A stretch of 64,000 nucleotides of DNA from an uncultured Oleiphilaceae bacterium (lineage in GTDB: Bacteria; Pseudomonadota; Gammaproteobacteria; Pseudomonadales; Oleiphilaceae): contig CAJXUY010000020.1 in NCBI GenBank assembly GCA_913060665.1, positions 1 to 64,000 on the forward strand, written 5' to 3'. How positions within the stretch are numbered: the first letter of the stretch is position 1; each line of letters begins with the position of its first letter. This document shows positions 41,223-51,935 of this stretch, one piece after another. The notes under the pieces were generated by a model, which was not told where the DNA came from, ran no database searches, and saw nothing but the letters and a program-made list of their open reading frames with translations. Position numbers and translations under genes: made by a program.

Positions 41223-41508
41223 ATTGCTACAGTGTTCCGTATTGCTTCTTATGTAGTTGATACAGAATAGTAAACGAGCTAACGCGGTAGAGCCAGCACT
41301 AGGGTGGTAATTTAGAACTAAATACAACACTGTGATCGTGTTTAGCCTATCATAGGCTACATCTGGCAGGTCTAGCCGCCTTGCTCTGCTATAGGGGGGC
41401 AGTCCCTCTGCTTCCAATAAACAGGTGCAGGGTAATGGCAGTCTAACTACATGCCTAGCGGCTGCATTTTTTTGATTAAATTTAACTTAAAAGGTTAGCA
41501 TTTGGTTT

Positions 41509-42225
41509 ATGAGTGAATTATCGAACATACTCTTGCTCACTTTATTGGCGGGCTTGGCTATGCCTGTTGGCGCCGCTTTTGCTGGCGTGGAGCGGATACG
41601 GCCGCTGTGGCTAGAGAATGAACTAAGGCATAGTATTATTGCCTTTGGTGGAGGCGCCCTTCTTTCTGCTGTGGCGCTTGTGTTGGTGCCCGAAGGAACT
41701 GAAGGGCTAAGTATCGTGGTTGCAAGCGGGTGCTTTATTGTTGGTGGTGTTAGCTTTATGGCAATCGATGTTTTACTGGCCAAGAGTCAAACATCCGCTA
41801 GTCAGTTAACCGCCATGCTGTCTGATTTTTTGCCAGAGTCCATTGCGTTAGGCGCAGCGTTTGCTATTGGGGGTAATGGTGCAATGTTGTTGGTGGTGCT
41901 GATCGCATTACAAAACTTGCCAGAGGGCTTTAATGCTTACCGAGAGTTAAAGCAAAGCACTCACTATAGCGGCCTAAAAATTATCGCGCTGTTTACCCTT
42001 ATGGCCTTTCTAGGGCCGTTGGCAGCCGCAGTGGGATATTTATGGCTTGTTGAGCTCCCATCGGTGGTCAACGGCATTATGCTTTTTGCAGCAGGCGGAA
42101 TTCTCTATAGCGTGTTCCAGGATATTGCTCCCCAAGCCAAACTAGAGCGACATTGGTCTCCCGCTTTGGGCGCTGTATTAGGTTTTACCTTGGGTATGGT
42201 GGGCTTTATGCTAAGCCATCACTGA
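41509..42225 (+). CDS. ZIP family metal transporter homologue
   Basis: This is a 238-residue integral membrane protein with about eight hydrophobic segments. The PES and PEG motifs (DFLPESIALG, ALQNLPEGFNAYRE) mark the ZIP (GufA-like) family. The usual metal-binding histidine before PEG is glutamine here (QNLPEG), so metal transport may be altered. It has no clear ribosome site before the ATG, and nothing nearby says which metal is used. Confidence 0.72.
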   Translation: MSELSNILLLTLLAGLAMPVGAAFAGVERIRPLWLENELRHSIIAFGGGALLSAVALVLVPEGTEGLSIVVASGCFIVGGVSFMAIDVLLAKSQTSASQLTAMLSDFLPESIALGAAFAIGGNGAMLLVVLIALQNLPEGFNAYRELKQSTHYSGLKIIALFTLMAFLGPLAAAVGYLWLVELPSVVNGIMLFAAGGILYSVFQDIAPQAKLERHWSPALGAVLGFTLGMVGFMLSHH

Positions 42226-42422
42226 ATGGTATGTTCAATTACTTAATTCCACACCTGTCTCGGAAGGTCCGCGCTCTTGGGTTTCTTTTTATATCAAAAG
42301 TGTAGATCCAGTGTAGAACTTTTGATCGAGTCTGGCTCTTTTTCTTTTGATTCAGGAAGGTGGACTAAAGCGGCACAGAGGCTTTAATATTGTATGAAAT
42401 TAACTAATTGATTTAAAAGAAA

Positions 42423-42499
42423 TGGTGCCCCCTCCCTGACTCGAACAGGGGACCTACCGATTATGAGTCGGGCGCTCTAACCAACTGAGCTAAGGGGGC
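42423..42499 (-). tRNA. tRNA with CAU anticodon, probably Ile2
   Basis: A 77-base cloverleaf is encoded with its CCA end. The acceptor pairs GCCCCCT with AGGGGGC; the D arm TTAGCTCAG and the T arm GTTCGAGTC are normal. The anticodon is CAT at 42463-42465. The stem CCGAC and its pairing look closer to the E. coli ileX (Ile2, lysidine-modified) pattern than to elongator Met. It lies just downstream of rpoD. Confidence 0.85.
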
Positions 42500-42527
42500 A
42501 CTTTAAGCAGTTTTCTACGGTGTTACT

Positions 42528-42563
42528 GAAGAAAAGAAGGCGTCATTATACTGATGACGCCTT
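42528..42563 (-). terminator. terminator after rpoD
   Basis: On the minus strand, AAGGCGTCAT pairs perfectly with ATGACGCCTT (10 bp, 7-base loop) and is followed by CTTTTCTTC. It separates rpoD from the tRNA gene. Confidence 0.75.
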
Positions 42564-42575
42564 GTATTTCAACAG

Positions 42576-44405
42576 TTATTCGTCGAGGAAGCTACGAAGA
42601 TGATCGGAGCGGCTTGGGTGACGAAGTTTACGCAGTGCTTTTGCTTCGATTTGACGAATACGCTCTCTAGTTACGTCGAATTGCTTGCCGACTTCTTCTA
42701 GCGTGTGGTCTGTATTCATCTCGATGCCGAAGCGCATACGTAGTACTTTTGCTTCACGGGCGGTTAACCCTGAAAGTACCGATGTGGTGGCTTCTTTTAG
42801 GCCTGCACCGGTGGCAGAGTTTACTGGAGATTCTGCTAGCGTATCTTCAATAAAGTCGCCTAAGTGCGAATCTTCATCATCACCGATTGGGGTTTCCATG
42901 GAGATAGGCTCTTTCGCAATTTTTAATACTTTGCGTACCTTGTCTTCTGAAAGCTCCATTCGCTCACCTAACTCTTCTGGAGTGGGCTCTCGACCCATTT
43001 CCTGAAGCATTTGACGAGATATTCGGTTCAGTTTGTTGATGGTTTCAATCATATGAACCGGAATACGGATCGTTCTGGCTTGGTCAGCAATAGAGCGAGT
43101 GATCGCCTGTCTGATCCACCAGGTTGCGTAGGTTGAAAACTTGTAACCACGGCGGTATTCAAATTTATCAACCGCTTTCATCAGGCCGATGTTGCCTTCC
43201 TGAATCAGGTCGAGGAACTGAAGTCCACGGTTGGTGTATTTCTTTGCAATCGAGATAACCAGACGTAAGTTTGCTTCAACCATCTCTTTCTTTGCTCGAC
43301 GCGCTTTAGCTTCAGCAATCGAGATTCTTCGGTTGATATCTTTAATAACCGGTACATCGATGCCTGCATCATTTGATAGCAGCTTTATTCTGCGTTGCAG
43401 TCTGCTAATATCATCTACGCGTGCATTGATCGCGTCAGAGTACCCTAAGTCTGCAGCGGCTATATCTTGTGCCCACTCTAGGTTGCTTTCGTTGCCTGGA
43501 AACTTCTTAATAAAGTCCTTTCTAGGCATTTTGCATTCGCGTGCACAGATATCCATGATTTTTCGTTCATGACGTCTAATGCCGTCATTAACATTGCGTA
43601 CTTTTCTAACCAGTGCGTCAAAACGTTTTGGTGCAAGCTTTAGTGGTGCGAAGATAGAGCCTAACTTCTCAAGTGCTTTAAGGGCTTCTTTGCTTAAACG
43701 GCCGTGCTTGCTAATGGCGTCTTCAGCCACTTGATATTGCGCGCGAAGATCGCTAAAGCGTGCTCTGGTCTCTTCTGGATCAGGCCCGCTTTCTACTTCT
43801 TCATCATCTTCGTCATCATCTTCGCTGTCATCGTCATTTTCTTCTTTAACTTCTTCAACTGCTTTTGGTGCGACAGCTTTTTTTACTTCTGCGTCAGGGT
43901 CAAGGAAGCCAGTGATAATATCACTTAAACGGCCTTCTTCTTCGACAATAGTGTCGTAAGTGCCAATAGTGTTTGATACTGAGCCTGGAAAGAGTGCCAA
44001 TGCAGACATTACATCTCTTAAGCCCTCTTCGATACGCTTAGCGATGACAATTTCGCCTTCGCGCGTCAGAAGTTCTACAGTACCCATTTCACGCATATAC
44101 ATGCGAACAGGGTCTGTCGTTCGTCCTGCTTCAGATTCTACGGCTGCAAGTGCTGCGGCTGCTTCAGCGGCGGCTACTTCATCGGTAGAGTCGCCATCAG
44201 CCATTAACAATGAATCGGCATCAGGCGCGCTTTCGCATACTTTAATGCCCATATCATTGATCATTCGAATGATGTCTTCGACCTGATCTGGATCTGCGAT
44301 ATCTTGAGGAAGATGGTCGTTTACTTCTGCGTAAGTCAGGTACCCCTGTTCTTTACCTCGAGCAATTAGTTCTTTCAAACGGGACTGTTGAGAATCGCCT
44401 GACAT
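42576..44405 (-). CDS. rpoD: RNA polymerase sigma-70 factor RpoD
   Basis: This is the main housekeeping sigma factor, 609 residues. Region 1.1 is followed by region 1.2 ([21 protein letters not shown]), an acidic non-conserved insert, region 2 ([20 protein letters not shown]) and region 4 ([17 protein letters not shown]). The ATG at 44405 has an AAGGG site; the upstream TTG would add ten residues. It is the last gene of the rpsU-yqeY-dnaG-rpoD series. Confidence 0.98.
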   Translation of the reverse strand: MSGDSQQSRLKELIARGKEQGYLTYAEVNDHLPQDIADPDQVEDIIRMINDMGIKVCESAPDADSLLMADGDSTDEVAAAEAAAALAAVESEAGRTTDPVRMYMREMGTVELLTREGEIVIAKRIEEGLRDVMSALALFPGSVSNTIGTYDTIVEEEGRLSDIITGFLDPDAEVKKAVAPKAVEEVKEENDDDSEDDDEDDEEVESGPDPEETRARFSDLRAQYQVAEDAISKHGRLSKEALKALEKLGSIFAPLKLAPKRFDALVRKVRNVNDGIRRHERKIMDICARECKMPRKDFIKKFPGNESNLEWAQDIAAADLGYSDAINARVDDISRLQRRIKLLSNDAGIDVPVIKDINRRISIAEAKARRAKKEMVEANLRLVISIAKKYTNRGLQFLDLIQEGNIGLMKAVDKFEYRRGYKFSTYATWWIRQAITRSIADQARTIRIPVHMIETINKLNRISRQMLQEMGREPTPEELGERMELSEDKVRKVLKIAKEPISMETPIGDDEDSHLGDFIEDTLAESPVNSATGAGLKEATTSVLSGLTAREAKVLRMRFGIEMNTDHTLEEVGKQFDVTRERIRQIEAKALRKLRHPSRSDHLRSFLDE

Positions 44406-44532
44406 ATACACCCTTTCAGTTTGGTGATTGATCAAAAATCAAACTGACATTATAGCTTGAATCACAAAGCCATGCCACTGAACGCAATAATGGTGGCGTT
44501 ATTTTAAAATTCAAGTGAATGTCAGCAGTTAA

Positions 44533-46320
44533 TTACTGTGTTGTTGCCTCTCCCCATGTAGAGAGGGCTCTGAGTTCTTCTTTCTCTTCGTTGCTAAGAG
44601 GCTGGGTATGTGACTTTTCAACAAGCGCGTCACGCCTTTTATTTTGTGCCGCCTTGTGAAGCGTATCGTGAGCTTCTTGTAATGCGTCTTCTGCTAAAGG
44701 AATAAACTCAATTTCGTCAAAAAGAGTATAGAAGTAATTTTGATTATCGCTATCGGTGGCAATAGAAATTAATAATTCTTTATTTGTCGTTAATGATTGG
44801 GTAACCATAAAACGCGAAAAATTAAGAGCGATAGGGAACAGGTCTTCTAATTTGTTGTGCTCAATGTGCTTGCAGAATGCAGGTGCTTTATTTGGGAAAA
44901 AATAGAGGGCAAGGCAAACTGAAACATCAGGCTTCCGTTTAACTGAGACCTGAGTGACAATTTTCTTATAAAATCCGCTACTTTCTGATGCTTGTGCTCG
45001 GTTGTGTTGCTGAAAATTACCGTTTTTCTGAAACTTCGAGTCGTTTGAGTATTTTGAATTTTTATAGCTGCGACGTGTCAGGGCGTATAACTGATCTTTA
45101 ACGGCCGCTTTAATCGTTGCTGATGCAATAAGATTTATTTCCGGTTCTGCACGATTTTTTAACAAGCCTTTATGTTCAGGGATTTCAAGATCTAGACCCT
45201 CGCTATGTACGTCAAAAAAGAAGCTTGAAAGAGGCCTGGCTTCGGTGATCCTTTTTTCGAAGCTTTGTTTGCCTTCCTTTCTGATCATGGTGTCAGGGTC
45301 TTCGCCTTCGGGTAATAGCAAAAACTGAATTTGTACCCCATCTTGAATCAGAGGGAGGCAGTTGTGCATCGCTTTATGGGCGGCCTTAAGACCTGCCGCA
45401 TCACCGTCAAAGCAGAATACCAGATGATGTGCGTGCCTGAGTAGTGCGTTTAGGTTGTCTTGATTGGTGGCCGTCCCCAGTGTTGCTACGCCGTAAGTAA
45501 TGCCATATTGGGCGAGGGATACAACGTCCATATAGCCTTCGCACACCAATAGTTTTTCTATGTGGCGATTAGCTTTGTAGGCTTCATATATGCCATAGAT
45601 TTCATGGCTTTTGTGAAATACGGGTGATTCGGGGGAGTTAATATATTTAGCTTTATCGTTTCCTAGAGTGCGCCCACCAAAAGCAATGGTTTTACCTCGG
45701 GTATTTCGAATGGGAAACATAATTCGGTTTCGAAACAAGTCAAAGGGGGCTTTGCCATCTTGACTGAAGACGATTTTGGTATCTATAAGTGCTTTAAGTC
45801 TCTCGGCCGAGCACAGTGGCGCGAGGTTGCTGTTTTCTGTCGGGGCGAAGCCTAGCTTATAGGTTTTGATGATATCACTACTTAAACCTCGTTTATTGAG
45901 GTATTGCAGTGCATGCTCTTTGAGGGGGTGCTGCTGTAGTTGCTGTTCGTAATAGTCAGCAGTGAAGCCTAGGGCATTAATAAGTGGTTGACTGGCATCG
46001 TATTGCTTTTGAGCGACCTCGTCTCTAGGCACTTCCATTCCTGCTGTTTTGGCAAGCTCCTCAACGGCTTCGTTAAACGATAGGCTCTCAAACTCTCGAA
46101 TGAAATTAATTGCATCACCTGAAGCGCCGCAGCCAAAGCAGTGATAAAACTGTTTATCGGGAATAACATTGAAGGATGGAGTCTTTTCTTCGTGGAATGG
46201 GCAGCATGCTTTGTAGCTGCTACCACTTTTCTTGAGTCGTATGCGAGAAGATATCAGCTCGACAATGTTGACTCTGCCTAGCAGGTCGTCGATAAAGGGC
46301 TGTGGTATCATTCCTACCAT
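44533..46320 (-). CDS. dnaG: DNA primase
   Basis: This enzyme makes RNA primers at the replication fork. The zinc ribbon (CCPFHEEKTPSF...HCFGCG) opens the 595-residue protein, followed by the TOPRIM core (VCEGYMDVV, CFDGDAAGLKAA). The C-terminal domain that contacts DnaB is present. The ATG at 46320 is probable: GGAG lies 13 bases upstream, whereas the second ATG at 46311 follows AGGA with no gap. Confidence 0.97.
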   Translation of the reverse strand: MVGMIPQPFIDDLLGRVNIVELISSRIRLKKSGSSYKACCPFHEEKTPSFNVIPDKQFYHCFGCGASGDAINFIREFESLSFNEAVEELAKTAGMEVPRDEVAQKQYDASQPLINALGFTADYYEQQLQQHPLKEHALQYLNKRGLSSDIIKTYKLGFAPTENSNLAPLCSAERLKALIDTKIVFSQDGKAPFDLFRNRIMFPIRNTRGKTIAFGGRTLGNDKAKYINSPESPVFHKSHEIYGIYEAYKANRHIEKLLVCEGYMDVVSLAQYGITYGVATLGTATNQDNLNALLRHAHHLVFCFDGDAAGLKAAHKAMHNCLPLIQDGVQIQFLLLPEGEDPDTMIRKEGKQSFEKRITEARPLSSFFFDVHSEGLDLEIPEHKGLLKNRAEPEINLIASATIKAAVKDQLYALTRRSYKNSKYSNDSKFQKNGNFQQHNRAQASESSGFYKKIVTQVSVKRKPDVSVCLALYFFPNKAPAFCKHIEHNKLEDLFPIALNFSRFMVTQSLTTNKELLISIATDSDNQNYFYTLFDEIEFIPLAEDALQEAHDTLHKAAQNKRRDALVEKSHTQPLSNEEKEELRALSTWGEATTQ

Positions 46321-46485
46321 TAGGTTTGGCGTTCTCCGGCGACTAAAGAAACGAATGGTCTAGCTTATAATGAAGAATATACTACTCGCTTTGATATGGA
46401 ATCAAATGTCTGTAGTGGTGTCAGTAGAAGTCAGTATAGGGGATTATTATTGAGAATAGAGATCTAGCTGTATTGTAGGCTGGCC

Positions 46486-46938
46486 TTATAGTAAGGCTTT
46501 TTTAACTTTTCCACTAATGCTACCCATATCAGCTCTACCTTGAACTTTAGGTTTGAGTATTGCCATCACTTTACCCATATCTTGCATTGAGCTTGCACCA
46601 CTTTCACTGACGGCTTGTGTTACCAGTGAATCAAGTTCTTCATCCGTTAATGCTTCAGGGAGAAATGCCTGAATTATTTCAATTTCGTCTGATTCAACTT
46701 GTGCAAGTTCGGTCCGACCAGCATCAGTATACTGCTTGGCAGAATCTCGGCGTTGTTTAACCATCTTGTCTAAAATGGTTAGTAGGCGCTCGTCATCGAT
46801 TTCAATGCGTTCATCGACTTCTATACGCTTAATTTCAGCCATGATCAATCTGATGGTGCCAAGACGAGGTTTGTCTTTTGCACGCATTGCATCTTTCATG
46901 GCGTCTTTAACGCTTGATTTTAATTCTATGCTGGCCAT
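46486..46938 (-). CDS. yqeY: GatB/YqeY domain protein
   Basis: This 150-residue protein belongs to the GatB/YqeY family. The helical N-terminal part (MKDAMRAKDKPRLGTIRLI) and C-terminal part (KVMAILKPKVQGRADMGSIS) are typical. It may affect tRNA amidation, but the function is not settled. It lies between rpsU and dnaG, the usual place, 28 bases from rpsU. Confidence 0.93.
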   Translation of the reverse strand: MASIELKSSVKDAMKDAMRAKDKPRLGTIRLIMAEIKRIEVDERIEIDDERLLTILDKMVKQRRDSAKQYTDAGRTELAQVESDEIEIIQAFLPEALTDEELDSLVTQAVSESGASSMQDMGKVMAILKPKVQGRADMGSISGKVKKALL

Positions 46939-46965
46939 AGACCTATCCTATTAATCAATAATCGA

Positions 46966-47181
46966 TTAATAGAGGCGTTCGAAACGTTTTGTTTCGCGCT
47001 GAACTTTTTTGGCGTGACGCTTAACAGCGGCAGCAGCCTTACGCTTGCGTACTGAAGTCGGCTTTTCATAAAATTCGCGACGACGAACTTCTGAAAGGAT
47101 GCCTGCTTTTTCGCAAGAACGCTTAAAACGACGTAGAGCGATATCAAAAGGCTCGTTTTCTTTAACTTTTACAGAAGGCAT
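46966..47181 (-). CDS. rpsU: 30S ribosomal protein S21
   Basis: This is a 71-residue, strongly basic protein with the canonical start [20 protein letters not shown]. It is required for translation initiation and is the first gene of the rpsU-yqeY-dnaG-rpoD run. The start is ATG with AGGT upstream. Confidence 0.98.
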   Translation of the reverse strand: MPSVKVKENEPFDIALRRFKRSCEKAGILSEVRRREFYEKPTSVRKRKAAAAVKRHAKKVQRETKRFERLY

Positions 47182-47318
47182 TCAAGGTACCTGTAATCTT
47201 TAGGTTAATCTGGTTCTGATCAGCACTCATAAACCGTGCTTGATCTATCCGTTCTTACTGTTTGATCCTATAAATAGACTGATAATTAATCAGGTAAAAA
47301 CTATAGGGGGGCGAATTC

Positions 47319-47336
47319 TAAACCTTATAAGGTTTA
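47319..47336. repeat. 18-bp perfect palindrome between rpsU and tsaD
   Basis: TAAACCTTATAAGGTTTA is a perfect 18-bp palindrome in the divergent promoter region of rpsU and tsaD. It could be an operator or a small hairpin; I do not recognise it. Confidence 0.7.
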
Positions 47337-47431
47337 CTTGTAAAGAGTTGCGTTGAATTTAAAGCACATGATCTGATTTTCTGGTAACCTGCGCATCATT
47401 AAAAGGGAGTAATAACGGTGGAGTGTAGCGA

Positions 47432-48460
47432 GTGATAGTACTGGGAATTGAAACCTCATGTGATGAAACAGGCATTGCGCTGTTTGATAGTGAGCACGGG
47501 CTGCTATCTCATGCACTTTATAGTCAAGTTGATATCCACGCAGATTATGGCGGTGTGGTTCCGGAGCTGGCGTCTAGGGATCATATTCGTAAAATTTTGC
47601 CTTTGATTGACGAGGTGTTAGCGGAGGCAAAGCTCAATAAGACGGCTATTAACTCGATTGCCTATACTGCCGGGCCAGGATTGGTAGGTGCTTTAATGGT
47701 AGGCGCTGCGGTTGCTCAGTCACTGGCGCTGGTGCTGGGGGTTCCTGCTATTGGTGTGCACCATATGGAAGGGCATTTATTGGCGCCGATGCTAGAAGAC
47801 TCGCCTCCCGCGTTTCCGTTTGTTGCTTTGCTGGTTTCTGGGGGACATACGCAGCTCGTTAAAGTAGAAGGGATTGGTCGTTATGAGCTGCTGGGCGAGT
47901 CAGTTGATGATGCCGCTGGTGAAGCATTTGATAAAGCTGCAAAGATGCTGGGGCTGGACTATCCTGGTGGGCCTCGTATTGCCAGGCTGGCTGAATCGGG
48001 GGATGTAGGTCGGTTTCGTTTTCCGCGCCCCATGACTGACCGCCCTGGCCTGGATTTTAGTTTTAGCGGATTGAAAACCTTTACGCTTAATACGACTCAA
48101 AAACATGCGGTAGATGGCGTCGTAGATTCTCAAACCAAAGCTGATATTGCTGCGGCTTTTCAGTCGGCGGTCGTGGATACATTAATGATTAAATGTCGAA
48201 GGGCATTGCGTCAGACTGAGATGAAAAGGCTGGTTATCGCAGGAGGTGTGAGTGCCAATACGTCACTTCGAGAGGCGTTAGAAGCGATGGTTTTGAAAGA
48301 GAAGGCTGAAGTTTTTTATGCTAGGCCTGAGTTTTGCACTGACAATGGTGCGATGATTGCCTTTGCGGGGTGTCAGCGCTTGGTGGCAGGGCAGCAAGAC
48401 GATGTTTCATTAAAGGCGACACCTCGGTGGCCTTTAGAGAGTCTACCCGCAATCGATTAA
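47432..48460 (+). CDS. tsaD: tRNA threonylcarbamoyladenosine protein TsaD
   Basis: This protein transfers the threonylcarbamoyl group to A37 of tRNAs reading ANN codons. The 342-residue sequence begins [14 protein letters not shown] and keeps the metal-binding HHMEGH motif. The start is GTG, with GGAG 8 bases upstream. It is divergent from rpsU; its stop codon overlaps the stop of convergent plsY. Confidence 0.97.
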   Translation: MIVLGIETSCDETGIALFDSEHGLLSHALYSQVDIHADYGGVVPELASRDHIRKILPLIDEVLAEAKLNKTAINSIAYTAGPGLVGALMVGAAVAQSLALVLGVPAIGVHHMEGHLLAPMLEDSPPAFPFVALLVSGGHTQLVKVEGIGRYELLGESVDDAAGEAFDKAAKMLGLDYPGGPRIARLAESGDVGRFRFPRPMTDRPGLDFSFSGLKTFTLNTTQKHAVDGVVDSQTKADIAAAFQSAVVDTLMIKCRRALRQTEMKRLVIAGGVSANTSLREALEAMVLKEKAEVFYARPEFCTDNGAMIAFAGCQRLVAGQQDDVSLKATPRWPLESLPAID

Positions 48461-49062
48461 AGGTCTGGCTTATCGAGTCGCTTTTCATGGTGTTTGAGTA
48501 ACCCAGAAATATTGTCTTTGTGTCGAAATATAATCATGACACTCAGAATGCTATAAACCAGCGTGTAAGATGTATCTAATAGATAAGCAGTTATAGGCGC
48601 AAGCACCGCTGCGGTGATGGATGCAACGGATGAAATTTTAACTTTTCGGGCAACCAGTATCCAGCAGATGGTAATGACTATTGTGGTGGTAGGAGAAAGA
48701 ACAAGACCAGCTCCTAGTGTGGTAGCAACGCCTTTTCCACCTTTAAAATGATAGTAGGCAGGGTACATGTGGCCGACTATCGCGGCAAGCGCAATTAAGC
48801 CTTGAGTGAGCTCTGGAAGTGTTAATGTTATCGCTAGATAGACAGGAATAGCGCCTTTTGCACTATCTATGGCGAGTGTTAATACGGCTGGCGTTGTTCC
48901 ACCGATACGGTATACATTGGTGGCTCCCGGATTTTTAGAGCCTGTTTTTCTAGGGTCAGTAAGTGAGAAACAGCGGCACACAGAAATAGCGCCAGAAATA
49001 GATCCGAGGCCATACGCGAATATGATAAGTAGGCACGTGATAGTGAAGCTGCCGGTATTCAT
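48457..49062 (-). CDS. plsY: glycerol-3-phosphate acyltransferase PlsY
   Basis: This integral membrane enzyme transfers the acyl group from acyl-phosphate to glycerol-3-phosphate. The 201 residues have about five membrane segments and the motifs [12 protein letters not shown] and [14 protein letters not shown]. It overlaps the tsaD stop by four bases in convergent orientation. The start is ATG at 49062. Confidence 0.95.
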   Translation of the reverse strand: MNTGSFTITCLLIIFAYGLGSISGAISVCRCFSLTDPRKTGSKNPGATNVYRIGGTTPAVLTLAIDSAKGAIPVYLAITLTLPELTQGLIALAAIVGHMYPAYYHFKGGKGVATTLGAGLVLSPTTTIVITICWILVARKVKISSVASITAAVLAPITAYLLDTSYTLVYSILSVMIIFRHKDNISGLLKHHEKRLDKPDL

Positions 49063-49261
49063 AGATTACACTAATTAGGCAGTACTCATTAAGTAGTACT
49101 GCAGGATCAGGTTAAGATAAGTGATTAACATACACGGCTATAGGACGATAGGCAATTTCTGTGTTGTGTAAAAGTGTCTACAGGTGAAGCTCATGCCTCT
49201 GTAGGGGTTTCTTTAGGTAAAATTATATCCTCGATTTGAGGTTGTATTCATTAGGAATGTA

Positions 49262-49645
49262 ATGGTTAGCGATAGTGTTTTTATAACCGGTCTGGCAATT
49301 GATGCCACTATTGGTGTTTACGATTGGGAGAGAACCATAAAGCAGCGATTGGTGCTGGATTTGGATATGTGCTTTGATATCGCTTCTGCTGCGGCGACGG
49401 ATGATCTCACTCATGCTTTGGATTACAGTGCGGTCTCGCAGCGCATAATATCATTTGTTGAGGGTAGTGCTTACCAATTGTTAGAAGCATTAGCGGAGCA
49501 GATTGCATATATTGTGATGGATGAATTTTCGGTTTCGGGCTTAAGGCTTAGAATTAACAAGCCTGGCGCAGTGCCTGAGGCTTCAGGTGTCGGGCTGGTG
49601 ATTACTCGTGGTGATTACTTGAAAGGAGGTACCGCTCGTGGCTGA
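49262..49645 (+). CDS. folB: dihydroneopterin aldolase
   Basis: This enzyme makes 6-hydroxymethyl-dihydropterin in folate synthesis. The 127-residue protein shows IDATIGVYDWERTIKQRLVLD and the later ALAEQIAYIV segment. The start is ATG with AGGA upstream. The following folK-like gene overlaps it by eight bases, so the two are coupled. Confidence 0.94.
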   Translation: MVSDSVFITGLAIDATIGVYDWERTIKQRLVLDLDMCFDIASAAATDDLTHALDYSAVSQRIISFVEGSAYQLLEALAEQIAYIVMDEFSVSGLRLRINKPGAVPEASGVGLVITRGDYLKGGTARG

Positions 49646-50159
49646 AGTCTATGTAAGTATAGGAAGCAATATAGAACCTGAGTTGCATGTGACCGCGGCG
49701 TTGGACGCCCTGCAGGATTGTTTTGGGGAGTTGCAGGTTTCGTCGGTGTTTGAGAGTGAATCAGTGGGGTTTGAGGGCGACTGTTTTCTGAATCTTGTCG
49801 TAGGGTTTAGTACTGGTTTGGAAGTAGGTGAGTTGTCATCGCTGTTAAAGCAGATTGAATCTGAGAATGGCCGAGTTAAGAATGCGCCTAAGTTTTGTTC
49901 CCGTACACTCGATATTGATATTCTGACTTATGATGATCGAGTGGGTGACGTTGAGGGGGTTTGCTTGCCGAGATCAGAAATTTTGGAAAATGCGTTTGTG
50001 TTGTGGCCGTTAGCTGAGGTGGCGGGAAGTCAAGTTCATCCAGAGGTTTTAAAAACATATTCTCAACTATGGCAGGCGTTTGACAGGTCTCAGAAGCTGA
50101 AACCTGTCAATTTTATCTGGCGTGGAGAGAAGGTCTCACCGATAGCCTCTGCTGTTTAG
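49638..50159 (+). CDS. folK: HPPK-like (FolK) paralogue coupled to folB
   Basis: This is a 173-residue protein of the hydroxymethyldihydropterin pyrophosphokinase family (GSNIEPE, SRTLDIDIL). The usual RWGxR loop is replaced by KNAPKFCSR, and sequence conservation is lower than in the second copy at 53788. The start is GTG with AAAGGAGG upstream, inside folB. A similar folB-folK pair occurs in Pseudomonas. It may be less active than the second enzyme. Confidence 0.82.
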   Translation: MAEVYVSIGSNIEPELHVTAALDALQDCFGELQVSSVFESESVGFEGDCFLNLVVGFSTGLEVGELSSLLKQIESENGRVKNAPKFCSRTLDIDILTYDDRVGDVEGVCLPRSEILENAFVLWPLAEVAGSQVHPEVLKTYSQLWQAFDRSQKLKPVNFIWRGEKVSPIASAV

Positions 50160-50179
50160 ATACTTATCTACAGGTTGAT

Positions 50180-51838
50180 CTAAATTGATGCCCCGTAGGT
50201 GTTATATAGATCTATTAGGCCTTCGGTAGACGCATCGAGCTGCTTGTTGGGTGGGGTTTCAAGTAATTTATTCAATATTTCGTTGCCGAGTTGCTTGCCT
50301 AGCTCTACGCCCCACTGATCAAATGAGTTTATGTTCCAGATCGCGCCTTGTACATAAACCTTGTGTTCATAGAGTGCGATAAGTGCACCTATTGTTCTAG
50401 GGGTGGCCTTATCAAATAGCAGTGTATTCGAAGGTTTATTACCTGAAATCACCTTATGAGGTGCTAGCTTATCGGCTTCGTCCGCACTTAACCCACTATC
50501 CAGTAGTTCTTGTTTTGCTTCCTGTTCGGTTTTCCCTTGCATCAGTGCTTGAGTTTGACTTAGGCAGTTGGCAAACAAAATGGCATGGTGTGTGGCGACA
50601 GGGTTATGACTTTGTAGTGGAATGATAAAGTCAGCGGGTGACAGTCGAGTTCCTTGATGTAAAAGCTGGTGATAGGCGTGTTGTCCGTTAGCGCCGGCCC
50701 CACCCCAAATGATCGGGCCCGTAGTGTAATCTGTCGGGTCACCATTTAAATCAACCGATTTACCGTTACTTTCCATATCAAGTTGTTGGATGTGAGCAGG
50801 TAAGCCTCTTAAATAGTGATCATAAGGAAGAATTGCATGCGAGTCCGCTCCTAGAAAGTTTCCATACCATATACCAAGTAGCCCTTGAATAACGGGGAGA
50901 TTCTCTTCTAGAGGTGCGGTTCTGAAATGCTTATCCATTGAATGGGCGCCTGATAGCAAGGCCTTAAAACCGTCCATGCCAATGGCTAATGCGATAGGTA
51001 GCCCGATCGCCGACCATAAGGAATAGCGGCCACCGACCCAATCCCACATGGGGAAAATATTGTCTTCATGGATGCCAAAATCTATCGCTGATTGGGTGTT
51101 TGCGGTAACGGCGACAAAGTGCTTTGCAATTGTTTCTAGGTTGCCGCCATTTCTCAAGAACCAGCTTCGGGCGACCTTTGTATTTTCTAGGGTCTCCTGA
51201 GTGCCAAACGATTTAGACTGAATAATAAAGAGTGTTGTTTCAGGGTTGACGTGTTTGAGTACTTCAGTGATATGACTGCCGTCAATATTCGCAACATAGT
51301 GACAGTCTAGCGCATTATTCCAGTAGGGCTTTAATGCAGCTGATACCAGTTTAGGTCCGAGAAATGAGCCGCCGATACCGATACTAATGATGTCAGTGAA
51401 GGGTTTGTTTGAGAACCCTCGCCATTGAGCACTATGGATTCGCCAAACGAACTTATCCATTTGCTGGAGAGTATCTCGTACCTCCGGCATGATATCGTCG
51501 CCATCAACTTCAATGGGGCCGTTAGTTAGGTTTCTGAGCGCGATATGCAGTGCGGGCCTTTGCTCGGTAGTATTAATGGCCTTGCCCTGAAACATTGCTT
51601 CAATTTTATCAGGGAGTTGTGCTTCACGTGCTAGATCAATCAGTAGGGATTTTGTTTCGGGCGTAATGCGGTTTTTGGAGTAGTCGAGCTTAATTCCAGC
51701 GGCTCCGGCGAAAAAACGATTGAAGCGTTCAGGATCATTCGCAAACATGTCGCGCATATGTAATGGTTTAATATGCTCAGCATGAGATTCTAGCGCTGAC
51801 CAACTAGGTAGGTCTGTTAGTGTAGACTTCAATGTCAC
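50180..51838 (-). CDS. pgi: glucose-6-phosphate isomerase
   Basis: This enzyme interconverts glucose-6-phosphate and fructose-6-phosphate. The 552-residue protein has the conserved [23 protein letters not shown], and [11 protein letters not shown] blocks. The start is probably GTG at 51838 with AAGGA just upstream; a TTG at 51832 also fits. It heads the pgi-panC-panB-folK-pcnB series on the minus strand. Confidence 0.96.
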   Translation of the reverse strand: MTLKSTLTDLPSWSALESHAEHIKPLHMRDMFANDPERFNRFFAGAAGIKLDYSKNRITPETKSLLIDLAREAQLPDKIEAMFQGKAINTTEQRPALHIALRNLTNGPIEVDGDDIMPEVRDTLQQMDKFVWRIHSAQWRGFSNKPFTDIISIGIGGSFLGPKLVSAALKPYWNNALDCHYVANIDGSHITEVLKHVNPETTLFIIQSKSFGTQETLENTKVARSWFLRNGGNLETIAKHFVAVTANTQSAIDFGIHEDNIFPMWDWVGGRYSLWSAIGLPIALAIGMDGFKALLSGAHSMDKHFRTAPLEENLPVIQGLLGIWYGNFLGADSHAILPYDHYLRGLPAHIQQLDMESNGKSVDLNGDPTDYTTGPIIWGGAGANGQHAYHQLLHQGTRLSPADFIIPLQSHNPVATHHAILFANCLSQTQALMQGKTEQEAKQELLDSGLSADEADKLAPHKVISGNKPSNTLLFDKATPRTIGALIALYEHKVYVQGAIWNINSFDQWGVELGKQLGNEILNKLLETPPNKQLDASTEGLIDLYNTYGASI

Positions 51839-51935
51839 TTTCCTTACTGTGGAGTTGGCGTTTTAATCTTTAGCAAATTCAACAATCAATAATGGTGCCA
51901 GGTACAAGATTTATTGTAGTGAGCAAAACATCTGA

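Noticed and set aside
42423-42499. Elongator tRNA-Met
   Set aside because: Not excluded, but the stem pattern is closer to Ile2. The anticodon alone cannot separate the two.
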